Of a stretch of DNA of 64,000 bases, positions 17,963 to 27,729 are shown one piece after another. A program made the position numbers and the translations under genes. Position 1 is the first letter of the stretch, and every line of letters starts with the position of its first letter. The notes under the pieces were generated by a model. It did not search any database. It worked only from the letters and a program-made list of their open reading frames with translations, and was not told the DNA's origin. The DNA comes from Ignavibacteriota bacterium (GTDB taxonomy: Bacteria > Bacteroidota > Ignavibacteria > Ignavibacteriales > Melioribacteraceae), in contig JABFGH010000017.1 in the NCBI GenBank assembly GCA_013112585.1, positions 1-64,000 of the forward strand, written 5' to 3'.

Positions 17963-19384
17963 TTATCGGGAGGTTCCCGTTATGGAGAAGCTTGCGTCAC
18001 CGTTTGGACCTGCAGAAGAAATTGTAACAGATGCTGTCTGCGGTTTATCTTCATCGGACTTGCTATCCGAAACGGTAAAATAAAATGTTGTCATTCCGGC
18101 TAAAACATCAGGCATTCTAATGCTTATATCCCCGGATACTTCAATATCACCTGAAGCAACTGAAACTGAAATTGTATTGCCTGAGGCAATTGGGTTGTTA
18201 TTTAAATCTGCAACATTGAATGAAAACGATTGAGACCCGCCGTTTGCTAAATTAAATGTTGAAGGACTAACTTGAGATATAAATGGCTGTCCTGACTGCA
18301 GTCTAACTGTTTTAGTTAATATTTGATCATAATTTTCATTTGCAGTTTTAGCTGTAACCTTAAAAAATCCTTTTCCAAGATTTGGATAGTCAGGATCATT
18401 CATTGGTAATTCCGGCCACGGTTGAGTTAAGAGAGTGACATTTGCCGTTCCTAAATCTGAAGTCAGGTTTGAGCCTTCAATAATCCCTGAAGTCGTTTCA
18501 AAGTAAACTGCTGTTCCCGGGCGTACAGGGTTACTGAATTTATCGCCGACATAAGCAGTAAAACCAATGTCGTAGCCAATAATTCCAAGTGCAGGGTAGT
18601 TTAATTTCTCTGAAGCAACATGAAAGTGACCGTCATCGGGTAATCCGCCGTGGATTGCAATAAGCACAGGTTTTGAACGAATTGTTTCATTACCTTTTGT
18701 AATTTCTGCAATTACCTGAACAACGCCGGCAGTAAATCCTGTATTAAGCGTTACAGATGCTCTGCCAAGTGCATTTGTTTTTACTGATGAAGGATGAAGA
18801 TATTCACCGCCACCGGGAGAATTACCAAGAGTAAATTGCACGGTTTCCTGGTTATCTAAATCTATATGCACACCGTTCGAATCTTGAACTTCAAATATTA
18901 TTTGAGCTGTTTGTATTGATCCGCTTTCTTTAACTCCAATACTTTCCGAAGACTGCTCGTACAAATAAACTGATGCCGCACCGCCCGAAGGAGTTTGTCC
19001 TGTTCCCGATTCCTGTTTCAGCTGAACCAATGGAGCTTGAACTGAGGCATCGATAGTGGCAAATACAGAAGTTGTATCGGCACTATAGCCGGTTAAAGAA
19101 ACAACAATAAAAACTTCTTTATTTTTATCAATATCTAAAGTAACAGAATACATTCCCGAAGAATTAGTAGCCCCGCCGTTTTCATTTACAAAATCGGTTA
19201 CTTTAACTAAAGCGTTATTTATGGGATTACCGGAAGATGATTCAACTACTTGTCCGGTAATTGTAACTGTTCCGCCTTCAGTTTCTTCTCCGTCAGTCGG
19301 ACCGGATTCTTTAACCTCGCAGCCGCTTAACAGCAGAAGAGCAGCGAAAATAATCGATAAAATAACCTTTAACGAGTTGTTCAT
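17963..19384 (-). CDS. Ig-like repeat lipoprotein
   Basis: 473 residues, lipidated at Cys22 (LLLLSGC). An acidic, threonine-rich linker is followed by a carboxypeptidase-regulatory-like domain at about 42-122 (VTITGQVVESSSGNPINNAL, SGMYSVTLDI). Then come two or three invasin/intimin-like Ig domains (about 135-245, 250-365 and 370-473), shown by LGRASVTLNTGF, LGTANVTLLTQ and the linker QPFISQVSPSTFNLANGG. Such proteins are surface adhesins or structural envelope parts. AAAAGG precedes the ATG. A strong terminator follows, so the transcript ends here. Confidence 0.8.
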   Translation of the reverse strand: MNNSLKVILSIIFAALLLLSGCEVKESGPTDGEETEGGTVTITGQVVESSSGNPINNALVKVTDFVNENGGATNSSGMYSVTLDIDKNKEVFIVVSLTGYSADTTSVFATIDASVQAPLVQLKQESGTGQTPSGGAASVYLYEQSSESIGVKESGSIQTAQIIFEVQDSNGVHIDLDNQETVQFTLGNSPGGGEYLHPSSVKTNALGRASVTLNTGFTAGVVQVIAEITKGNETIRSKPVLIAIHGGLPDDGHFHVASEKLNYPALGIIGYDIGFTAYVGDKFSNPVRPGTAVYFETTSGIIEGSNLTSDLGTANVTLLTQPWPELPMNDPDYPNLGKGFFKVTAKTANENYDQILTKTVRLQSGQPFISQVSPSTFNLANGGSQSFSFNVADLNNNPIASGNTISVSVASGDIEVSGDISIRMPDVLAGMTTFYFTVSDSKSDEDKPQTASVTISSAGPNGDASFSITGTSR

Positions 19385-19385
19385 G

Positions 19386-19586
19386 TTAAAACCTTTTAGC
19401 TTTATTTTTTATTTTATTGTTCATGTGTACTGGTATAAATGCCGGTTGATAACTTAGTTTTTGATAATCAGCTATTATTTCTAATATATTTTTTTCAAAT
19501 ATTTTAACAGCCGTTTTAATATTGCCCAGCATTTTATATGAATTTTTTAGTTTAATTCTACTTCTCCAGTTAACTTTTTGACTCAT
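19386..19586 (-). CDS. Doubtful small basic frame upstream of the lipoprotein gene
   Basis: A 66-codon frame that ends one base before the ATG of the Ig-like lipoprotein and contains that gene's ribosome site. It is rich in Lys, Asn and Ile (KLKNSYKMLGNIKTAVKIFE), with no ribosome site of its own. It could be a translated leader or chance in AT-rich DNA. I list it because of its exact junction with the next gene, but with low confidence. Confidence 0.2.
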   Translation of the reverse strand: MSQKVNWRSRIKLKNSYKMLGNIKTAVKIFEKNILEIIADYQKLSYQPAFIPVHMNNKIKNKAKRF

Positions 19587-20019
19587 TTAAGCAAATATCA
19601 AACCAAATTATGATTTAAATCAAAATGGTGTTTTTTTTATGTTTTAAGCCTATAAATGAAGGGTTTCGTAAAATCACTTGTTAATATATGCTCAATTGAA
19701 GCAATTCAAGTAATTATTGGAAGGTAAAAAAGTAATTATTACTTATAAAATTGTACTTCTCAACAAAAATGTGATAGATAAGAACTTAACCAATGATAAA
19801 TTTGGGACTAATTAGAATGGATAATCTTTTATGTCATTTGATTTACTCTTATTCAATAGCATTATCCTAAAATATTTTTCATTCAAGATTCAAATTAATT
19901 TTATCCTGAAATTACAAATCATTCTGCTTACTATTACATTTATACAAATATTTATCAATCTACTTTGACTTTGTTACAAATATTTGTTTAATTTACCCTT
20001 ACAATATTACAAATGTAAA
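19587..20019. other. Divergent intergenic region
   Basis: About 430 bases, very AT-rich, between a minus-strand gene and the DUF4143 ATPase gene. It contains a run of eight T near 19630 and the palindrome at 19976-19987 listed separately. No gene is seen. Confidence 0.5.
19976..19987 (+). promoter_or_regulatory. Perfect 12-bp palindrome before the DUF4143 gene
   Basis: ACAAATATTTGT lies 32 bases before the ATG at 20020. A related half (ACAAATATTTAT) occurs about 33 bases earlier. Placement suggests an operator, possibly for self-regulation, but AT-rich palindromes also arise by chance. Confidence 0.35.
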
Positions 20020-21369
20020 ATGTTTAACCGAAAACTGCTAAAAGAATTAAATGAATGGAAAGATAGGCGTAACAGAAAGCCACTTATTATTAGGGGTGTA
20101 CGTCAGGTTGGGAAAACAACTTTAGTAGATTTGTTTGCCAAAAACTTCAAACAATATATCTATTTAAATTTAGAACAATTTTCAGATAAAAAAATTTTTG
20201 AGGATTCAGTAAATTTTGAGGAAACGCTAGATGCCATTTTTTTTCTCAAAAATGCATCAAAAAATATTGAAGATACCTTAATTTTTATCGATGAAATTCA
20301 AAATTCTCCCCAAGCAATTTCTTCACTTAGATATTTTTATGAAAACAGTAATAACGCCTTTGTAATAGCAGCCGGGTCTCTTCTTGACGCTCTAATAAAT
20401 GATTCTTCTAGTTTTCCGGTTGGACGTGTGGAGTTTTTAGCTTTACACCCTGTTTCATTTCAGGAGTTTATTTTTGCTTCCGGTCAAAAAAACATTACCG
20501 ACGCATATAATATTACTCCCTTGCCACGGTATGCATTTGATAAGCTAAATGAATTTTATAAAATTTATTCCTTAATTGGCGGAATGCCCGAAGTGATAAA
20601 TAATTATTTGACTGAAAAAGATTTAAGTAAAATAAAAGCGATAATTAGTAATCTTGTAATTTCCTTTAAGGATGATATTGAGAAATATGCTAAAAATATT
20701 TCCAGCCAAAATATTCTTCGTCACATAATTGAACATTCATTTTTTAACGCAGGCAGCAGAATTAAATTTCAGGGCTTCGGAAATTCTAATTATCGCTCAC
20801 GCGAAGTGGGTGAGGCATTTAGATTGCTTGAAAAAACAATGATAATAAAATTAATATACCCGGTTACACAAGGTATATTGCCCTTGATAGCTGATAAAAA
20901 AAAATCTCCCAAATTACAAATTGTAGATACCGGACTGATAAATTTTTCTATTGGAATTGAAAAGGAAATTTTTAGTACCTCAGATCTCTCGGATGTTTAT
21001 AGAGGAAGAATTGCAGAACATATTGTGGGGCAGGAATTACAAACATTAAGTTCAATACCCTCGGTAAAAATTAATTTTTGGGTAAGGGATAAAAGACAGT
21101 CCGAAGCAGAAATTGATTTTCTATATGTTAAAAATGGAAAGATTTATCCAGTTGAGGTAAAAGCCGGTGCCACTGGTAAATTAAAATCTCTGCATCAATT
21201 TATAGATACTTATAAAAATAAATTAGCAATTCGATTTTATAGTGGTCCTATAAAAATCGATACTCTGAAAACAAAAAATAATTACAAGTTTACTTTACTG
21301 AATTTGCCCTATTTTCTATGCGGAAAAATTGATGAATACATCGAATGGACAGAAGCCCAAATTCATTAA
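20020..21369 (+). CDS. AAA+ ATPase with DUF4143 and nuclease-like C-terminus
   Basis: 449 residues from ATG 20020; the longer frame begins with TTG. Walker A is GVRQVGKTT (26-34), Walker B LIFIDEIQ, and sensor-like AAGSLLDA follows. DUF4143 covers about 190-330. The C-terminus has an EIDFLYVKNGKIYPVEVKAG block, which has the spacing of a PD-(D/E)XK nuclease core. These ATPases occur in many scattered copies in bacteria and archaea and are suspected mobile or defence-linked genes; no biochemical role is settled. It stands alone, with a palindrome before it and no ribosome site. Confidence 0.88.
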   Translation: MFNRKLLKELNEWKDRRNRKPLIIRGVRQVGKTTLVDLFAKNFKQYIYLNLEQFSDKKIFEDSVNFEETLDAIFFLKNASKNIEDTLIFIDEIQNSPQAISSLRYFYENSNNAFVIAAGSLLDALINDSSSFPVGRVEFLALHPVSFQEFIFASGQKNITDAYNITPLPRYAFDKLNEFYKIYSLIGGMPEVINNYLTEKDLSKIKAIISNLVISFKDDIEKYAKNISSQNILRHIIEHSFFNAGSRIKFQGFGNSNYRSREVGEAFRLLEKTMIIKLIYPVTQGILPLIADKKKSPKLQIVDTGLINFSIGIEKEIFSTSDLSDVYRGRIAEHIVGQELQTLSSIPSVKINFWVRDKRQSEAEIDFLYVKNGKIYPVEVKAGATGKLKSLHQFIDTYKNKLAIRFYSGPIKIDTLKTKNNYKFTLLNLPYFLCGKIDEYIEWTEAQIH

Positions 21370-21431
21370 CTTTATGATAAACTCTATTCAATAGTACCAA
21401 AATTCTGAGATGGAAATAATTAGATAATTAT

Positions 21432-21455
21432 CGATTTTCGATTATTCGATTTTCG
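21432..21455. repeat. Short direct repeat
   Basis: CGATTTTCG occurs twice, at 21432-21440 and 21447-21455, between the ends of the DUF4143 and tex genes. It resembles a slippage product, with no clear terminator. Confidence 0.5.
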
Positions 21456-21457
21456 CG

Positions 21458-23635
21458 CTACAAATCACCGCCTTTCATCGTAATAGAAATTCTCCCTTTA
21501 TTTTCATCTATTTCAAGAATTGTGACATCAATTATATCGGCTACGTTTAAAACTTCAATCGGGTGCTTAATATATTTATTTGCAATTTGAGAAATATGAA
21601 GAAGTGCATCATGCTTTACTCCAATATCTACAAACGCACCGAAATCAACAATATTTCGAACAGTTCCTTTTAACTTCATTCCTTTCTGCAGATCACTAAT
21701 TTTTAGTACATCACTTCTTAATATTGGTGCAGGCATTTCTTCACGGGGGTCTCTGCCGGGTTTTTTAAGATTCAGCAAAATATCATCTAAGGTTGGTTCA
21801 CCAACCCCAATTTGATTTGCGATATTTCCTGCACCTTTCTGCTTAACAAAAAGATCAATTAAATTACCTTTTGTTTTTATTTCCGAAATTGAAACTGAGC
21901 AAATTTTCAGTAGTTCCTCAGTCGCGCTGTAGGATTCGGGATGAATAAAAGTATTATCAAGCGGATTTTCACCATTCGGAATTTTCAAAAATCCGGCAGC
22001 CTGTTCAAATAGTTTTTCGCCTACTCCGGCTACTTTCATTAGTTCTTCTCTAATTTTAAATCGTCCTTCTTTTTCCCTATGCCTAACAATTGAATTTGCA
22101 ATCCGTTTATTTAATCCGGAAACGTAAGTGAGCAATGAACCCGATGCAGTATTTAAGTCAACCCCTACATAGTTTACGCAGCTAATTACCACATCATCTA
22201 ATTTCTTATTCAATAGTTTCTGATCAACATCATGCTGATACAACCCGACACCGATTGACTTAGGGTCTATCTTAACAAGTTCTGCCAGCGGATCCAGCAC
22301 CCTGCGAGCAATTGAAATATTACCGCGCTGACTTGCTTCCAGGTCCGGGAATTCTAATTTTGCAACCGGTGAAGCTGAATAAACCGATGCACCGGCTTCA
22401 CTTACAATCAAATAATGGCAACCTAAATTTTCTTCTTTAATTAATTCAGCAATCATTATTTCAGTTTCTCTACTTGCTGTACCGTTGCCAATCGCAATTA
22501 AATCAACATTATGTTTCCTTACCAATTGGGCAACAATCTTCTTTCCTTCAGCCATTCTTTTCTGCGGGGGATGAGGATACATTGTTGTGCCTTCAATATA
22601 TTTTCCTGTTGAATCAATAACAGCAACCTTTGACCCTGAAACAAACCCGGGATCGATACCCATAATTATTTTATTGCTGATTGGCGAAACCAATAACAGT
22701 TGCCTCATGTTCGATGCAAAAATTTCGACGGCGTGTAAATCAGCATCCTCGGTTAGCTGGTTTCTAACTTCTCTTTCTATTGATGGAAAAATTAATCTCA
22801 TAAAAGAATCATCAACAATTTCATCTAATATTTCCTGAAAGTTTGATTCTTCATACTCAAAGAATTTTTCAAAAATAATTAAAAGCACTTCAGGTTTATC
22901 GAAACTCAAAACCACCTTCAAATATTTTTCCCTCTCTCCCCTATTGACGGCAAGGGTTTGGTAAGGTTTAATTTTTGCAAGAGCGACTGAAAAGTCATGA
23001 TAAACCTCGTAAACATCTTTAGTGTTAGGAGCAATATTTTCTTTTTTTGTATCAGATTTTTGAGAGACAATTGAGGCAGTTTCCAATAAAAATTCTCTAA
23101 CTGCCTGTCTTACTTCCGCGGTCTCATTTATCATTTCGGCAATTATATCTTTAGCACCTAAAAGCGCTGCCGCTCCGCTCTCAACTCCCTTTTCGGCATC
23201 CATATAACTTTCTAAAATCTCATTAAAGTCACCGTCAAATTTAGGATTTTCAAGAATAAACAGTGCCAGCGGTTCCAAGCCTTTTGCCTTGGCAATTGTG
23301 CCGCGCGTTTTTCTCTTGGGTTTGTAAGGAAGGTATAAATCTTCAACCTCTCTCAATATAGCTGCGTTTATAATTTTCTCTTTCAATTCATCGGTAAGTT
23401 TGCCCTGCTCATCAATGCTTTTCAGAACAGTTTCTTTTCTCTCCTCAAGAATTGTTAAATAATTAAATCTATCTTCAATTTCTCTAAGCTGTTCTTCATC
23501 AAGTTCGCCGGTTTTTTCCTTTCTGTACCTCGCAATAAACGGCACAGTAGCGCCTTCACTAAATAAGTTTAAAACTACATCAACTTGTTCCGGCTTTATC
23601 GAAAGCTCGGCTGCTATTACATTTTTTACGTTCAT
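21458..23635 (-). CDS. tex: Tex family RNA-binding transcription accessory protein
   Basis: 725 residues. Tex-N helical domain at about 1-190 (FSEGATVPFIARYRKEKTGELDE), a YqgF/RuvC-like domain near 320-450 (GIDPGFVSGSKVAVID), helix-hairpin-helix repeats (NTASGSLLTYVSGLNKRIA), and an S1 RNA-binding domain at about 650-724 (GTVRNIVDFGAFVDIGVKHD). Tex binds nucleic acid and affects transcription or RNA turnover. I pick the second of two adjacent ATG codons because AGGA then stands five bases upstream. It is monocistronic, converging on the DUF4143 gene. Confidence 0.95.
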   Translation of the reverse strand: MNVKNVIAAELSIKPEQVDVVLNLFSEGATVPFIARYRKEKTGELDEEQLREIEDRFNYLTILEERKETVLKSIDEQGKLTDELKEKIINAAILREVEDLYLPYKPKRKTRGTIAKAKGLEPLALFILENPKFDGDFNEILESYMDAEKGVESGAAALLGAKDIIAEMINETAEVRQAVREFLLETASIVSQKSDTKKENIAPNTKDVYEVYHDFSVALAKIKPYQTLAVNRGEREKYLKVVLSFDKPEVLLIIFEKFFEYEESNFQEILDEIVDDSFMRLIFPSIEREVRNQLTEDADLHAVEIFASNMRQLLLVSPISNKIIMGIDPGFVSGSKVAVIDSTGKYIEGTTMYPHPPQKRMAEGKKIVAQLVRKHNVDLIAIGNGTASRETEIMIAELIKEENLGCHYLIVSEAGASVYSASPVAKLEFPDLEASQRGNISIARRVLDPLAELVKIDPKSIGVGLYQHDVDQKLLNKKLDDVVISCVNYVGVDLNTASGSLLTYVSGLNKRIANSIVRHREKEGRFKIREELMKVAGVGEKLFEQAAGFLKIPNGENPLDNTFIHPESYSATEELLKICSVSISEIKTKGNLIDLFVKQKGAGNIANQIGVGEPTLDDILLNLKKPGRDPREEMPAPILRSDVLKISDLQKGMKLKGTVRNIVDFGAFVDIGVKHDALLHISQIANKYIKHPIEVLNVADIIDVTILEIDENKGRISITMKGGDL

Positions 23636-23768
23636 CATATTCCTATTTTTTACGAGAACAAATCAACGGTAATAATATTTACTTTTCAAGTTGATTTTTA
23701 ATTAGGTTCTTTAATTAGCCAATTATTATTGAATAATTTGATATTTTAATTTTTGATTTTTTCAATTT

Positions 23769-25025
23769 ATGGACAAGAAAATGGAAACCGGCTTTCAATA
23801 TATTGCAGTTTCATCCGAAATTGCTGACACAAAAATAATTAATAAATTGTTAAACAATTATTCCGAAATTCTTTCAACTGCGGGCGGGTGTAAAACAGAT
23901 GATGCCCAAATCGATTCACGATTACCTCTGTTCTATTTTGTATTAACCGGCGGCACAGAAAATTTTGTAATGTATATTGTTGAAAGAAGAAAAAAACAAA
24001 AAGGAAATGAACCTGTTTATATTATTGCGCATTCTTCTAATAACTCTCTTCCGGCTTCATTAGAAATTTTAGCGCGGATAAAACAAATTGGCGGTAAGGG
24101 AAAAATATTTTACCTGGAAAATCCGATTGATGAAAACGGGATAAGAAAAATTAAAGAATCTGTGAAATTTATTTCTGTAAAAAGAGAACTTGAAAATTCC
24201 AGAATCGGCTTAATTGGGGAAGCTTCGGATTGGCTTGTAGCAAGTTCACCCAAAAGTGATGTTATAAAAAAAAGCTGGGGACCTGAAATTATTGAGATTG
24301 ATCTGGCGGAAGTGACCAAGCAGTTAGGAAGTGCCGCTATGCAATCTGCCGGTATAACAAATTTCAAAGAAGGTGCAGCTCAAATTTTTGAACCGGAAGA
24401 ATCCGAAATAGCCGAAAATGAAAGTGTTTATTTTGCTATTAAAAACATCGCAGATAAATATCAACTCAATTCATTAAGTATAAGATGTTTTGATTTGGTG
24501 GTTGATCAAAAAACAACCGGCTGTTTTGCTATTTCACAACTGAATGATGAGGGAATAATTGCCGGATGCGAAGGCGATTTAGTAAGCACAGTTGGAATGC
24601 TATTGGGTTATAAATTAATTGATGAACTTATTTGGATGGCGAATCCATCAAAAATAAGTCTGCAAAATTCAACATTAACTTTAGCGCATTGTACAGTGCC
24701 CCGCAAAATGATCAGCAATTATAATCTCCGCTCCCATTTTGAATCGGGATTAGGAGTTGGGATTGAAGGAAAATTACCGGAAGGCAGGGTCACGCTTTTC
24801 AGACTGGGCGGAAAGAATATGGAAAAATTATGGACTGCGGAAGGTGAATTAATTGGCAATAGTACCAACAGCAATTTATGCAGAACACAAGCTGAAATAA
24901 AAATTGATGATAGAAACAAACTTGAAGAACTCTTAGCCAATCCGTTAGGGAATCATCTGCTTATGATTTATGGGAATCATTCAAAGCTATTAGAGGAATA
25001 CAAATCTTTTATTGAAAACAATTGA
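23769..25025 (+). CDS. L-fucose/L-arabinose isomerase-fold protein
   Basis: 418 residues, probably cytoplasmic. The layout matches the COG2407 fucose-isomerase-like family: N-terminal Rossmann-like part (LPLFYFVLTGGTENFV), middle part with RIGLIGEASDWLV, and C-terminal part with the conserved CEGDLVSTVGMLL, LTLAHCTVPRKM and FESGLGVGIEGKLP. The glutamate, aspartate and histidine in those blocks are the usual metal-site positions. The substrate is unknown; an aldose-ketose isomerase is the simplest guess. The ArsC-like gene starts seven bases after its stop, so they share a transcript. Confidence 0.8.
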   Translation: MDKKMETGFQYIAVSSEIADTKIINKLLNNYSEILSTAGGCKTDDAQIDSRLPLFYFVLTGGTENFVMYIVERRKKQKGNEPVYIIAHSSNNSLPASLEILARIKQIGGKGKIFYLENPIDENGIRKIKESVKFISVKRELENSRIGLIGEASDWLVASSPKSDVIKKSWGPEIIEIDLAEVTKQLGSAAMQSAGITNFKEGAAQIFEPEESEIAENESVYFAIKNIADKYQLNSLSIRCFDLVVDQKTTGCFAISQLNDEGIIAGCEGDLVSTVGMLLGYKLIDELIWMANPSKISLQNSTLTLAHCTVPRKMISNYNLRSHFESGLGVGIEGKLPEGRVTLFRLGGKNMEKLWTAEGELIGNSTNSNLCRTQAEIKIDDRNKLEELLANPLGNHLLMIYGNHSKLLEEYKSFIENN

Positions 25026-25032
25026 GGTAGAA

Positions 25033-25383
25033 ATGAATAAAGTAACAGTTTACGAAAAACCAACTTGCACAACTTGCAGAAAAACAGTTAAGCTCCTTAA
25101 TGAAAAAGGAATTGAATTTGAAAAAATTAACTACTACGTAAAACCATTTACAAAAAATAAACTTAAAACACTTTTAAAGAAAATGGATATGAAGCCGAGC
25201 GAGCTTCTTAGAAAAAATGATAAAGCGTACAAAGAATTAGATTTGAAAAATAAAAATCTTACAGAAACTCAACTTCTCGATTTAATGATTGAGAATCATG
25301 ATCTTGTGCAGCGCCCGATTGTTGAGGTTGGAGATAAAGCGGTTTTAGCACGCCCGGTTGAGAGAATTGAGGAATTATTTTAA
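25033..25383 (+). CDS. ArsC/Spx-family thioredoxin-fold protein
   Basis: 116 residues from ATG 25033 (GAGG five bases upstream; the longer frame starts with TTG inside the previous gene). It begins VTVYEKPTCTTCRKT, giving a CxxC at Cys12 and Cys15, then LLNEKGIEFEKINYY and LVQRPIVEVGDKAVL. This is the ArsC/Spx/YffB fold. The CxxC is more typical of Spx/MgsR-like or YffB-like members than of a proven arsenate reductase, and no ars genes lie nearby. It is co-transcribed with the isomerase-fold gene. Confidence 0.82.
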   Translation: MNKVTVYEKPTCTTCRKTVKLLNEKGIEFEKINYYVKPFTKNKLKTLLKKMDMKPSELLRKNDKAYKELDLKNKNLTETQLLDLMIENHDLVQRPIVEVGDKAVLARPVERIEELF

Positions 25384-25455
25384 TTAAATAATATTGAATT
25401 GTTTCCAGTCTTCTTTAACCCGTCAATGAAATTAAAATTTACTACCCCACCCCAG

Positions 25456-25478
25456 CCCTCCCCTTAGAAAGGGGAGGG
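25456..25478. repeat. GC-rich 10-bp perfect hairpin
   Basis: CCCTCCCCTT and AAGGGGAGGG with a three-base loop, in a C-rich patch (about 25443-25480) that stands out in AT-rich DNA. No T-run follows, so it is better seen as a palindromic repeat than as a terminator. It could still end or pause the arsC-like transcript. Confidence 0.6.
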
Positions 25479-25668
25479 AGTAAAATGGAGTTTGAAATAT
25501 CTTTACCAGTTAAAAACATTAGGCAACATTCAAATTTAAAAGTTTACGCTTTCAAAATAGTTTATCAATTGTAAATATTATTTCATGTCGACCGCCGTAA
25601 TTTATTCGGCAGAATATTATCTTAATCATTAAGAAAATATTTTTATAAAAATTTTTGCGGTTCTAAAA

Positions 25669-26082
25669 TTGAAAACTTACAAAAAAGAATTATTCAGAGT
25701 TGAAAAAGATATTAATATTAAAACTTACGATATTGATTTTGCCGGGCATGTAAATAATGTAGTTTATATTAGATGGCTTGAGGATATGCGGCTACTTTGG
25801 CTTGAAAAATTTTTACCTTTGGAAGAATTAACAGAGAACAAACTATTCCCTGTAATTCGATCAACGCACATTGAATATAAAAGACAATTAAAAATGTTCG
25901 ATAAAGTTAAAGCGGTAACCTATTTAAGTAAAATGGAGCGTGAATTAATTTGGACGCTGAGAACAGAGTTTTTAGTCGATAATAAATTTTCGGCAATTGC
26001 TGAACAAAAAGGAGTAGCGTTTAATTTAGAAACAAATAAAATGGTTGGTCTGCCCGCCGCAATGATTAACTTAGATAAATGA
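25669..26082 (+). CDS. Acyl-CoA/acyl-ACP thioesterase, hot-dog fold
   Basis: 137 residues beginning with TTG at 25669, the only start that keeps the whole fold. The 4HBT signature is TYDIDFAGHVNNVVYIRWLED (residues 19-39), with the catalytic Asp and the Asn-Asn pair, followed by RSTHIEYKRQLKMFDKV. It is likely to release a fatty or other acyl group from CoA or ACP. It precedes the dipeptidase gene, which either overlaps it by four bases (ATG 26079) or starts 27 bases later. Confidence 0.85.
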   Translation: MKTYKKELFRVEKDINIKTYDIDFAGHVNNVVYIRWLEDMRLLWLEKFLPLEELTENKLFPVIRSTHIEYKRQLKMFDKVKAVTYLSKMERELIWTLRTEFLVDNKFSAIAEQKGVAFNLETNKMVGLPAAMINLDK

Positions 26083-26108
26083 ATAACCACAAAAATTTTA
26101 AGGTATTT

Positions 26109-27722
26109 ATGAAAAATCGTATTGGAATTTTTGCAGCAGCAATGTTTATAATAATTAACCTCAATTCAAGTGTAACTGCACAATCTAATAATGAACGGGC
26201 AGATTGGATTGAAGGAAGACCGGAAGCCTGCACCACAATAATGGTAGGCAAAAAAGCATCGTTCGATGGCTCGGTTATGACTTCACACACTGATGACAGT
26301 CACCGTGACAGGGCTTGGATGGATATTGCACCCGCAAAAAGACATGCGGCAAACAGCTATGCGGTTATGACAAAAAGATTTAAGAACGATGAAACGGCAA
26401 TGCCCTCGTACAAATTTGAACCTGTCGGTAAAATTCCTCAAGTGCTTGAAACTTTTGGATATATAAATACTGCATACCCATGCATGAATGAAAAACAACT
26501 TGCCGCAGGTGAAACAACTTTTGGGGGACGAGAAGAGCTTCAATCGGATGAAGGATTAATTGATTGTTACCAGCTTGTACATTTGATAATGCAGCGATGC
26601 ACTACAGTTAAAGAAGCATTGAAATTAACAAGAGAGCTTCTTGCAAAATACGGCTGGAACGATTTTGGGGAAACCCTTACACTTACTGATAAAAATGAAG
26701 CCTGGATGCTTGAAATTGTTGGTCCCGGCAAAGGTAATGTAGGTGCAGTTTGGGCAGCCCAGCGTGTACCTGATGACCATATTACAGTTGCAGCAAATGC
26801 AAGTAGAATTAGAAAAATTGATCTTGATAAACCCGATTATTTCCAAGCTTCCGAGAATGTATTTGAGGTGGCTGAAGAGAACGGCTGGTGGGATCCCGAA
26901 AACGGCGATTTTGAATTTTGCTATGCTTACGATCCCGATGGACGAAAATCCATTTCATCAAGAAGAAGGGAGTGGCGAGCTTTAAGTTTAGCGGCTCCCT
27001 CACTAAATCTCCATCCATATTCTGAAAATTATCCATTTTCTGTAAAGCCAGATACCTTAGTCACCCTCCAAAAAATGATAAGTATTTTTCAGGATTACTA
27101 CGAAGGTACTGATTACGATATGCTGAAAAATTTAACAGTTGTAAATGAAAAAGGTGAAACTATAATCTCACCTTTGGCAAATCCTTTTATGCCTTATGAT
27201 ATGATGAAAATGCTGAAAATTAATGGCGGCTGGGGCGAACTTGGTGAAAGAACAATTGCAAGATGGTACAGTATGTACTGCACAATTACACAATCGCGCG
27301 ATTGGCTGCCCGATGAAATTGGCGGCTTGGTTTGGTTTGCATGGGATAACGCAGCTACTTCCATCTACGTTCCAATTTATTGTTCAGTTACCAATGCTCC
27401 GAAATCCTATAAAGTAAGGGGGAGAGAAACAGGCTACACTCGTGAATCGGCATGGTGGGCATTCAATAGATTGAGTGTACTTACTGCACAGCGCTGGGGA
27501 GATATGAGGCATGATGTTACCGGAGCATGGCAGCCGATGCAGCAGCAGATGTTTGATGATCAATCCAATATTGAAAAAATTGCGAATGAATTATTGAATA
27601 AAAATCGTGATGAAGTGAGAAAGTATTTGACCAATTATTTTATTACCTGGGGTGAAAAAGTAGTTGCCGAAGCCTGGAAACTTGGTGATATGCTTTGGAC
27701 AAAATATGATGAGAAGTTTTGA
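26109..27722 (+). CDS. Secreted C69-family dipeptidase
   Basis: 537 residues from ATG 26109, chosen because AAGG stands five bases upstream and a signal peptide follows at once (MKNRIGIFAAAMFIII...SVTAQ). The Ntn-hydrolase nucleophile is Cys41 in EACTTIMVGKKASFDGSVM, which would be exposed by propeptide removal. Other family blocks: TFGGREELQSDEGLIDCYQL, EAWMLEIVGPGKG and GGLVWFAWDNAATSIYVPIY. Relatives of PepD cleave dipeptides; this one acts outside the cytoplasm. It is the last gene of a plus-strand run. Confidence 0.9.
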   Translation: MKNRIGIFAAAMFIIINLNSSVTAQSNNERADWIEGRPEACTTIMVGKKASFDGSVMTSHTDDSHRDRAWMDIAPAKRHAANSYAVMTKRFKNDETAMPSYKFEPVGKIPQVLETFGYINTAYPCMNEKQLAAGETTFGGREELQSDEGLIDCYQLVHLIMQRCTTVKEALKLTRELLAKYGWNDFGETLTLTDKNEAWMLEIVGPGKGNVGAVWAAQRVPDDHITVAANASRIRKIDLDKPDYFQASENVFEVAEENGWWDPENGDFEFCYAYDPDGRKSISSRRREWRALSLAAPSLNLHPYSENYPFSVKPDTLVTLQKMISIFQDYYEGTDYDMLKNLTVVNEKGETIISPLANPFMPYDMMKMLKINGGWGELGERTIARWYSMYCTITQSRDWLPDEIGGLVWFAWDNAATSIYVPIYCSVTNAPKSYKVRGRETGYTRESAWWAFNRLSVLTAQRWGDMRHDVTGAWQPMQQQMFDDQSNIEKIANELLNKNRDEVRKYLTNYFITWGEKVVAEAWKLGDMLWTKYDEKF

Positions 27723-27729
27723 AAAAAAA

